This document shows, one piece after another, positions 1-5,176 of a DNA stretch of 5,605 nucleotides (positions are counted from its first letter, which is position 1; each line of letters opens with the position of its first letter). Origin of the DNA: Methylobacteriaceae bacterium (GTDB taxonomy: Bacteria; Pseudomonadota; Alphaproteobacteria; Rhizobiales; Beijerinckiaceae); assembly GCA_019247255.1 (NCBI GenBank), contig JAFAPJ010000103.1:1-5605 (forward strand). The letters are read 5' to 3'. Position numbers and translations under genes: made by a program. Below the pieces are notes generated by a model. It was not told where the DNA came from. It was given only the letters and a program-made list of their open reading frames with translations, and made no database searches.

Positions 1-185
1 CTCTTGTTCGCCTGGTGTCGGCCGACGAGACAGCCGGCCGCGGCGCCGAGCACGCCGTGATGACCGGCGACATGACCGGCGACCCCGCCGACGACGGCGC
101 CCTTGGCGCAGCCCTTGGCCTCGGCGGCGCCGCTCATCGCGAACCCGGCCGCCAGGACGGCGGCGCCGAATGCAAGCTTCCTCAT
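1..185 (-). CDS. small secreted glycine-zipper protein (C-terminus cut by window edge)
   Basis: The reading frame opens at ATG 185 and stays open for 61 codons to the left edge, so the C-terminus is missing. Residues 1-23 look like a Sec signal peptide: MRK, then an Ala/Gly-rich hydrophobic core, ending in AEA before Lys24. The mature part is Gly/Ala-rich with small residues spaced as in glycine-zipper proteins (about residues 29-55). It contains a tandem VAGH-VAGH-H stretch (residues 35-43) and two cysteines (C26, C52). Glycine-zipper proteins usually insert into or pack against membranes of the cell envelope; the exact role of this one is unknown. The start is supported by GGAGAA six bases upstream, which lies inside a perfect hairpin (separate entry). 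It follows the beta-class GST gene by 52 nt on the same strand and may be cotranscribed with it. Secretion and the glycine-rich fold are read from sequence; envelope location is inferred. Confidence 0.72.
   Translation of the reverse strand, partial: MRKLAFGAAVLAAGFAMSGAAEAKGCAKGAVVGGVAGHVAGHHGVLGAAAGCLVGRHQANK
60..83 (-). repeat. exact tandem 12-bp duplication encoding VAGH-VAGH
   Basis: ATGACCGGCGAC occurs twice head to tail on the plus strand, at 60-71 and 72-83, without mismatch. On the coding (minus) strand each unit reads GTC GCC GGT CAT, giving Val-Ala-Gly-His. A further His codon follows, so the protein reads VAGHVAGHH. The identical codons suggest a recent in-frame duplication or slippage within the small glycine-zipper gene. 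Confidence 0.8.
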
Positions 186-190
186 GACGT

Positions 191-212
191 GTTCTCCGTG
201 CCCTCGGAGAAC
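191..212 (-). promoter_or_regulatory. RNA hairpin enclosing the Shine-Dalgarno of the small glycine-zipper gene
   Basis: On the minus strand GTTCTCCG (212-205) and CGGAGAAC (198-191) form perfect 8-bp complementary arms around a 6-nt loop. The second arm contains GGAGAA, which lies six bases before ATG 185, so the folded RNA would hide the ribosome binding site. It starts 26 nt after the stop of the upstream GST gene. No U-run follows, so it is not a typical intrinsic terminator, though it could stabilise the upstream mRNA end. The pairing is seen directly; a role in translational control is inferred. Confidence 0.55.
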
Positions 213-237
213 GAAGCTCGACCGTGCCGCGTTCCGG

Positions 238-885
238 TCAGGGCGGCGAGATGTTCTCGCGCGCGAGCGCCCGGGTGGCGCCGTCCCGGGCAACGAGCCG
301 TCGCGCATGGTCCGTCCAGGCCGGAAAGTCCGCCGCCATGTCGTAGCCGAGAACGGACGAGCGGCCCCAGTGCCAGAACACGAAGAGGTAGGGATCCGCG
401 ACGCTGAAGCTTTCGCCGGCGGCCCAGGCCCCGCGCCGAGCCGCGAGCCGGGCCTCCACCTGACCCCAGAGGTCTCGGACGGTCCCCAGCCCCGTCGACA
501 CCACGTCGCCCCGCCCTGCCTCCGTTCCGGCGTAGCGCTCGGGGCGGCGCACATGGGCGTAGGCCGGGTGCACGGTCGAGGCGATCCAGGCGAGCCATTC
601 GAGGCAGCGCGCCTCCTCGTCGGCCGCCTCCGGCCAGAGCCCGGCTTCGGGGAAGCGGCGTGCCACGTAGCGGAGCACGGCCGGGTTCTCGGTGACGATG
701 AGGTCGCGGTCGACGAGGGTCGGAACACGGCCCTTCGGGTTCAGCGCGAGATAGGCCGGCGAGCGCTGCTCGGCCGCACGCATATCGACCCTTACCGGCT
801 CGAAATCCGCGCCCGCTTCCTCGAGCGCGATGTGCGGGGCGAGAGAGCAGGAGCCCGGCGAGTAATAGAGCTTCAGGTCAGTCAT
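238..885 (-). CDS. glutathione S-transferase, beta-class-like
   Basis: Predicted cytosolic GST that conjugates or reduces electrophiles with glutathione; the true substrate is unknown. From ATG 885 the protein has 215 residues, normal for the family. The N-terminal thioredoxin-like domain (about 1-80) begins LYYSPGSCSLAPH, with Cys13 where E. coli GstA has its active-site Cys10. It continues with NPKGRVP (49-55, cis-Pro55) and TEN (65-67), the glutathione-binding Glu/Ser-type motif. The helical C-terminal domain carries His106, matching the beta-class histidine, and SVADPYLF (161-168), the usual N-capping/hydrophobic staple motif. A longer version from GTG 921 adds 12 residues and overlaps the ilvH stop by 4 nt; I prefer ATG 885 because family members start just before the first strand, though its ribosome site is weak. 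It is last but one in the gst-ilvH-gst run. The family is secure, the start less so. Confidence 0.87.
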   Translation of the reverse strand: MTDLKLYYSPGSCSLAPHIALEEAGADFEPVRVDMRAAEQRSPAYLALNPKGRVPTLVDRDLIVTENPAVLRYVARRFPEAGLWPEAADEEARCLEWLAWIASTVHPAYAHVRRPERYAGTEAGRGDVVSTGLGTVRDLWGQVEARLAARRGAWAAGESFSVADPYLFVFWHWGRSSVLGYDMAADFPAWTDHARRLVARDGATRALARENISPP

Positions 886-917
886 GCCGTCGTGATCCAA
901 TCGAGGAAGCGCTTCGG

Positions 918-1460
918 TCACATCCCTTCGGCGCCCCGGCTCATCGCCGCGACGCCCGTGCGCGACACCTCCACGAGCCCGACCGCCACCATCAGGCTGA
1001 TGAAGCGCTCGACCTCGTCCGTCGTGCCGGTGAGCTCGAAGATGAAGGAGGTGAGCGTCGCGTCGACCGTGCGGGCCCCGAAGGCGGAGGCGAGCCGCAT
1101 CGCCTCGACCCGCGCCTCGCCTTTGCCCACGACCTTCACGAGCGCGAGCTCGCGCTCGACGGCGTTGCCCTGGACCGAGAGGTCCACCACGCGGTGGACG
1201 GGTACGAGGCGTCCGAGCTGCGCCTTGATCTGCTCCAGGATCGCGTTCGTGCCCGCGGTCACGATCGTGATGCGCGAGAGGTGCCGCTCGTGCTCCGTTT
1301 CCGAGACCGTGAGGCTCTCGATGTTGTAGCCGCGCCCCGAGAACAGGCCGGCGATGCGCGCCAGCACCCCGGGTTCGTTGTCGACGATGACCGCGAGCGT
1401 ATGGCGGCTCACGCTCTCGACGAGCGTCGGGTCGGGGTAATGCGTGTTCATCGCGTTCAT
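918..1460 (-). CDS. ilvH: acetolactate synthase small (regulatory) subunit
   Basis: Regulatory subunit of acetohydroxyacid synthase, the first shared enzyme of valine, leucine and isoleucine synthesis. It binds and activates the catalytic subunit (IlvI/IlvB) and confers feedback inhibition by valine in the cytosol. The 180-residue protein has an N-terminal ACT domain (about 20-92) with VDNEPGVLARIAGLFSGRGY followed by NIESLTV, closely matching E. coli IlvH. It then has the small-subunit C-terminal domain (about 95-172: ERELALVKV, FELTGT, VEVSRTGVAAMSRG). Asn28 and Gly31 line up with Asn11 and Gly14 of E. coli IlvH, positions tied to valine sensitivity, so feedback control is probably kept. 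About 17 extra residues precede the ACT domain. ATG 1460 has GGAG six bases upstream; ATG 1451 is an alternative. It follows a GST gene by 28 nt. No catalytic-subunit gene is present here. Some annotations call it ilvN. Confidence 0.96.
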   Translation of the reverse strand: MNAMNTHYPDPTLVESVSRHTLAVIVDNEPGVLARIAGLFSGRGYNIESLTVSETEHERHLSRITIVTAGTNAILEQIKAQLGRLVPVHRVVDLSVQGNAVERELALVKVVGKGEARVEAMRLASAFGARTVDATLTSFIFELTGTTDEVERFISLMVAVGLVEVSRTGVAAMSRGAEGM

Positions 1461-1488
1461 GGGCGCTCCGGCGGCGGGCTCGCCTTCC

Positions 1489-2169
1489 TTAGCGGCCCGC
1501 GCGGTGATCGACGAGCGGCTCCTCGTCCACCTCGTCGTGCGGGACGATCCAGGTCTCCTTGAGGGCGGCCTCGCGCCAGGCCTGGAAGCCGGGCAGGTTC
1601 AGGACTGCATCCATGTAGGCGCGGGTATCCGGCGCGACCGGCAGGTCGTAGGTGTCGAGGCGGGTCACGACGGGCACGTACATTGCGTCCGCGCCGGAGA
1701 AGGCGCCGAACAGGAAGGGCCCGCCCGCACCGAAGCGCGCCCGCGCGTCGCGCCAGATCGCCTCCACCCGGGCAAGGTCGCGTGCGACGGCAGGGCCGCG
1801 GTCGCGCCGGGCGAAGCGCTTGCCGAGATTCATCGGGCACGCCGAGCGCAGCGCCCCGAAACCCGCATGCATCTCGGCCGAGATCGACCTAGCGAGCGCC
1901 CGGGCCGCACGATCGGCGGGCCAGACGCGGCCCGGATGGAGCTCCGCGAGATATTCGAGGATCGCGAGCGTGTCCCAGACCCGGAGGGGGCCGTCGAGGA
2001 GGATCGGCACCTTGCCGGCCGGCGAATGCGCCAGGATGCGCGTCGCCGTGTCGGGCTGGTCGAGCGGGATCACGATCTCGTCGAAGGCGAGGCCGAGCTC
2101 CGTCATCATGAGCCACGGCCGAAGCGACCAGGACGAGTAGAGCTTGTTGGCGATGACGAGCGTCAGCAT
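1489..2169 (-). CDS. glutathione S-transferase family protein, zeta-like subgroup
   Basis: Predicted cytosolic GST of 226 residues, the usual size. The N-terminal thioredoxin-like domain holds KLYSSWSLRPW (9-19), like the Ser-containing SSCS motif of zeta-class GST/maleylacetoacetate isomerase. It also has GKVPIL (52-57, cis-Pro55) and WDTLAILEYL (65-74), which replaces the common ES motif. The C-terminal helical domain carries ARSISAEMHAGFGALRSACP (93-112), followed by MN, a signature I recognise from a widespread but poorly characterised bacterial GST subgroup. Substrate is unknown, and isomerase activity on maleylacetoacetate-like compounds cannot be assumed. The frame extends upstream to ATG 2250 (27 more residues), but that part is unlike the family and lacks a ribosome site. 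ATG 2169 is preceded only by a G-rich stretch, so the start rests on family alignment. It lies 106 nt after the decarboxylase and 28 nt before ilvH, probably in one operon with the latter. Confidence 0.86.
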   Translation of the reverse strand: MLTLVIANKLYSSWSLRPWLMMTELGLAFDEIVIPLDQPDTATRILAHSPAGKVPILLDGPLRVWDTLAILEYLAELHPGRVWPADRAARALARSISAEMHAGFGALRSACPMNLGKRFARRDRGPAVARDLARVEAIWRDARARFGAGGPFLFGAFSGADAMYVPVVTRLDTYDLPVAPDTRAYMDAVLNLPGFQAWREAALKETWIVPHDEVDEEPLVDHRAGR

Positions 2170-2275
2170 CGGGCCCCCGGGATTCGGCGCTTCCCTGTTG
2201 GCGGCTCGCGACCGGCCGGACCAGCGAATTCCCGTGGCGCCGGCCATCACGGCAGGCGATGGGCGGCGCGGCGGG

Positions 2276-3733
2276 CTATTCCGCCGCGATCGCGACCGGT
2301 TCGTCCGGCGACGCCGCCCGCAGGTTGTCCGCGAGCTCGCGCACGACGTTGAGCGTCGTGAGCACGTCCTCCCGCGTCGTCGTCGTCGCGCCCGCCTGGA
2401 AGCGGATCACGAAGCGGCCCTCGTGCTGCGTCTGGGTCAGGTAGATGCGCCCGTCCTGGTTGACCCGCTCGACGAGGGCCGCGTTCAGCCGGTCGCGCTG
2501 CTCCTCCGACGTGTCTGCGGGCGCGTAGCGGAAGGTGAAGAGCGAGAGGATCGGCGGCGTCACGACCTCGAAATCCGGGGTCTGCCCGAAGCGCTCGGCG
2601 AGCTCGCCCGCCCAGGCGACATGCGCCCGCACCATGTCGCGCAGCCGTTCGACGCCGTAGGCCCGGATCACGAACCAGAGCTTGAGCGCCCGGAAACGGC
2701 GCCCGAGCGGGATCGACCATTCATTGTAGTCGACGAAGCCCTCCTGGCCGAGCGTGCGCAGGAACGGCGGCCGGATGCCGAGCGTGTCGGTCAGGGCCTT
2801 CGGGTCGCGGATGAAGTGGGCCGAGCAATCGAAATTCGTGAAAAGCCATTTGTGCGGGTTGAAGACGAAGCTGTCCACCTCCTCGGCGCCGCGCATCAGG
2901 TGCCGGAACTCCGGGCAGATCATGGCGCTGCCCGCCCAGGCGGCGTCCACATGAAGAAACACGCCGTGCCGGCGGGCGACGGCCGCGACCGCCGCGATAT
3001 CGTCGCAGGCCCCGATGCTGGTGCCTCCGAGCGCCGCGACGATCGCGGCCGGGATCCGGCCCGCTTCCTGGTCGGCGACGATCGCGGCCTCGAGCGCCGC
3101 GGGATCCATCGAGAACAGGGATCCCTGGACCGGGATCCGGACGAGGTTCGCGTCGCCGAAGCCCGCGATCCGCACCGCCTTGTCGACCGAGGAATGGACC
3201 TGCGCGGAGGCGTAGATCCGCATGATCGGCCCGCCTGCGAGCCCGTCCCGGTTGCCGCGGAAGTCGAGCGCGCGCTCGCGGGCGGTCAGCAGCGCCGCGA
3301 GCGTCGCGCCCGAGGCCGAATCCTGGATGACGCCCGAGAACGCGTCCGGCAGGCCGATCATACGGCGCAGCCAGTCGATCATCCGGGTCTCGAGCTCGGT
3401 CGCCGCGGGCGAGGTCTGCCACAGCATGCATTGCGCCGCGATCGCCGCCGTCACCTGCTCGGCGATGATGGAGGGCGGGCTCGCATTGGCCGGGAAATAA
3501 GCGAAGAAGCGCGGATGCTGCCAATGCGTGATGCCGGGCATCACGACGCGGTCGAGATCGGCGAAGATCGCCTCCATCGGCTCGGGAGCGGCCGGCGGGT
3601 CGTCCGGCACCTGCCGGAACACCGCGCCGGGCGCGACCTGGGCCCGCACGGGCAGATCACCGAGGCTGTCCAAGTAATCCGCCGACCAATCGGCGGCGCG
3701 ATGCGCCCACTGGCGGAAGTCGTCGTGGTCCAC
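2276..3733 (-). CDS. PLP-dependent aromatic amino acid decarboxylase family enzyme (possible aldehyde synthase)
   Basis: Group II PLP-dependent decarboxylase of 485 residues, about the length of animal DOPA decarboxylase. The sequence shows the substrate/cofactor segment HPRFFAYFPANASPPSI (73-89), His180 in VHSSVDKA (stacks on PLP), Asp263 in HVDAAWAGSA (binds the PLP nitrogen), Lys295 in NPHKW (Schiff base), and IPLGRRFRALKLWFV (341-355). The family decarboxylates L-DOPA, tyrosine, tryptophan or phenylalanine to amines in the cytosol. Phe324 in PPFLR sits 29 residues after the lysine, exactly where the catalytic-loop Tyr332 stands in mammalian enzymes (303 to 332). The loop beyond it is two residues shorter. 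Tyr-to-Phe there is known to give aromatic aldehyde, ammonia and peroxide instead of amine, so the product is uncertain. The start is GTG 3733 with GGGAGGG about six bases upstream. Neighbours are the MRJP gene (109 nt upstream) and a GST (106 nt downstream). Family assignment is firm; substrate and reaction are inferred. Confidence 0.93.
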   Translation of the reverse strand: MDHDDFRQWAHRAADWSADYLDSLGDLPVRAQVAPGAVFRQVPDDPPAAPEPMEAIFADLDRVVMPGITHWQHPRFFAYFPANASPPSIIAEQVTAAIAAQCMLWQTSPAATELETRMIDWLRRMIGLPDAFSGVIQDSASGATLAALLTARERALDFRGNRDGLAGGPIMRIYASAQVHSSVDKAVRIAGFGDANLVRIPVQGSLFSMDPAALEAAIVADQEAGRIPAAIVAALGGTSIGACDDIAAVAAVARRHGVFLHVDAAWAGSAMICPEFRHLMRGAEEVDSFVFNPHKWLFTNFDCSAHFIRDPKALTDTLGIRPPFLRTLGQEGFVDYNEWSIPLGRRFRALKLWFVIRAYGVERLRDMVRAHVAWAGELAERFGQTPDFEVVTPPILSLFTFRYAPADTSEEQRDRLNAALVERVNQDGRIYLTQTQHEGRFVIRFQAGATTTTREDVLTTLNVVRELADNLRAASPDEPVAIAAE

Positions 3734-3783
3734 CGGCGGCCCTCCCGTCGGCCGCGCCCGCGGCCTCGTCCGGCGAGCGGGTG

Positions 3784-3816
3784 GCGGCTCGGCTTCGCCC
3801 TGTCAATGCGGCTCGG
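3784..3816 (-). promoter_or_regulatory. candidate promoter/operator upstream of the decarboxylase
   Basis: An exact TTGACA (-35 consensus) lies on the minus strand at 3806-3801, about 70 nt before GTG 3733. It is flanked by two identical 9-bp direct repeats, GCGGCTCGG on the plus strand at 3784-3792 and 3808-3816, 24 bp apart. No convincing -10 hexamer follows at 16-18 nt, which weakens the promoter call. The repeats could be a regulator site or chance in GC-rich DNA. I see no intrinsic terminator for the MRJP gene in the 109-nt gap. Confidence 0.3.
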
Positions 3817-3842
3817 GGGCGAGAACCGGTCCTGCGCCCGGC

Positions 3843-4946
3843 TTAGCGCGCGGCCTTGTGCGGGGCGAAACGGAACAGCGCGCTCTTCACCGCGATCGGC
3901 GCCCCCTCCTTGAACCAGGGGCTGTCCGGGATATGCGAGGCGGTGACGTAGATGTCTCCGTTCGGCCCCTCGGCGAGCGAATCCGGCCAGCGCAGCCGCT
4001 TCCCGGACACGAGGGTCGTGAAGCGCCCGTCGGGGTCACGGCGCTCCACGGCATCGTGCTCGACCGCGGTGAACAGGAGCGATCCGTCCTTCGCCGTCCA
4101 GAGCCCGTCGGCCACGACCGTCTCGCCGGCTTTCCGGATCTGCTTCTCGAGGTCGGGCGTCTGCAGCTGCGGGTCGCGCAAGGCCGCCGTCGGGATCGCG
4201 TACAGCGTATGGCTGGAGATCGCCTGCCAGAACAGGGTCTCGCCGTCGGGCGAGAGGGCGAGACCGTCGGCCGCGAAGCTGGGCGAGCGTCCGTCCGGCC
4301 GGCGCAGCGGCCTCCCGTCGATATGGACCTGAACGCCGGGCTCGGCCTGGGTCGACGACACGCCGTCAAGGAGCCGTCGCGCCTCGCCCGTCTCCAGATC
4401 GACCACGAGCAGCGCGCCGCGGCCCGAATCCGTGAGGTAGCCCCAGCGTCCGTCGGGGCTGAAGCGGATGTCGTTGAGGTAGGAGCCCTGGGGCGCGACC
4501 CGCTCGTCGAACGGGATCGTGCGGACGACCTTGTTCGACGCGAGGTCGATCGCGACGAGCTTCGGCCCGCCCTTCACGACCTGCTCGAGCGCGGGCGCGG
4601 CCGGGTCGAGCACCCAGAGCCGTCCGCGCCCGTCCGTGACCACGCTCTGCACGCAGACGAAATGGGTCTTCGGGTCGAGCTCGTCCTTGCGGGCGTTGCG
4701 CCAGCTGTTCCAGTCGGCGTCCGGGTAAGGAACGGCCTTGCCGTCCTTCAGCTCCGCCACCGAGACCGGCGCGTCTTCCGTCCAGCGCGGAAAGTTCACG
4801 AAGATCCGCCCGTCGGCGGACACCGCGACGCCCGTCACCTGATGCGGAAAGCTGGCGACCGGCGCGAGTTCGGCCTGCGGCTCGGCGAGAGCCGGGGTCG
4901 CGAGCGCGATCCATGTCGCCGCGGCGAGGATGCGAGAGGAGGTCAT
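3843..4946 (-). CDS. secreted MRJP/Yellow-like beta-propeller protein
   Basis: A 367-residue exported protein resembling the major royal jelly protein/Yellow family, related in fold to SMP-30/gluconolactonase-like six-bladed propellers. Residues 1-21 form a signal peptide (MTSSRILAAATWIALATPALA, then Glu-Pro), placing it in the periplasm or outside. Family motifs follow in order: GVAVSADGRIFVNFPRW (39-55), CVQSVVTDGRGRLWVLDPA (98-116), YLNDIRFSPDGRWGYLTDSG (156-175), ADGLALSPDGETLFW (226-240) and WPDSLAEGPNGDIYVTASHI (320-339). The repeated D-G-R/N-I/L-[YFW] pattern marks successive blades. Insect members act on dopachrome or bind biogenic amines; bacterial members are largely uncharacterised, so ligand or reaction is unknown. 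ATG 4946 is chosen because it begins the signal peptide; the frame extends 36 residues further to 5054 with no family character. The ribosome site is weak. It is divergent from hpnN and 109 nt upstream of the decarboxylase. A lactonase-like role is the main alternative. Confidence 0.85.
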   Translation of the reverse strand: MTSSRILAAATWIALATPALAEPQAELAPVASFPHQVTGVAVSADGRIFVNFPRWTEDAPVSVAELKDGKAVPYPDADWNSWRNARKDELDPKTHFVCVQSVVTDGRGRLWVLDPAAPALEQVVKGGPKLVAIDLASNKVVRTIPFDERVAPQGSYLNDIRFSPDGRWGYLTDSGRGALLVVDLETGEARRLLDGVSSTQAEPGVQVHIDGRPLRRPDGRSPSFAADGLALSPDGETLFWQAISSHTLYAIPTAALRDPQLQTPDLEKQIRKAGETVVADGLWTAKDGSLLFTAVEHDAVERRDPDGRFTTLVSGKRLRWPDSLAEGPNGDIYVTASHIPDSPWFKEGAPIAVKSALFRFAPHKAAR

Positions 4947-5109
4947 GGCGCGCGTCTCGGGTGGGAAGCCCTGGCTCAACCGGACGATCGGAGCCGGGTT
5001 CCGCCCGCCCTCCCGGCGACCTGGTCGCTCGACCGCGTCGCGCGCCGCGCGCACCGCTCGCCGGAAGCGCGGCGGCGAACACGTCGCAATCCCGAACTGG
5101 CCCGGGCGC

Positions 5110-5128
5110 GCGGCTTAGGTTAAGCCGC
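5110..5128. promoter_or_regulatory. perfect 8-bp inverted repeat between divergent MRJP gene and hpnN
   Basis: GCGGCTTA (5110-5117) and TAAGCCGC (5121-5128) are exact reverse complements around GGT. The site is 48 nt before the hpnN start and 163 nt before the MRJP start, in a 230-nt divergent intergenic region (4947-5176), a usual place for an operator. The A/T-rich centre stands out in otherwise G/C-rich DNA. A smaller palindrome, GGTCG-CT-CGACC, lies at 5023-5034. No U-run follows either one, and a terminator would make little sense upstream of two divergent genes. Neither promoter has a recognisable -35/-10 pair. The symmetry is seen; binding of a regulator is inferred. Confidence 0.45.
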
Positions 5129-5176
5129 CCGACCGCTCCGGCGGCAACCCGATCGGCTGTCCCGGCGCTTCCCCCC

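Noticed and set aside
191..212. Hairpin as an intrinsic terminator of the beta-class GST gene
   Set aside because: No T-run follows; the 3' arm runs straight into the ribosome site and start codon of the next gene.
103..1329. 408-codon open frame on the plus strand
   Set aside because: Antisense to the beta-class GST and ilvH, both with clear family motifs; its composition is low-complexity and Arg/Ala-rich.
3052..3138. Four GGATCC hexamers within 87 bp
   Set aside because: They fall in different codon contexts (Arg-Ile-Pro, Met-Asp-Pro, Gly-Ser) of the decarboxylase and reflect codon choice; no larger repeat unit is shared.
2144..3913. 589-codon open frame on the plus strand
   Set aside because: It lies antisense to the decarboxylase and GST genes, is Arg/Pro/His-rich with no family motifs, and is the usual shadow of G/C-rich third positions.
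5116..5121. TAGGTT as a -10 box for hpnN
   Set aside because: No -35-like sequence lies 16-18 nt upstream, and it overlaps the palindrome core, so the match is not convincing.
3858..5123. 421-codon open frame on the plus strand
   Set aside because: Antisense to the MRJP-like gene, with no recognisable domain; its end near the palindrome is coincidental.
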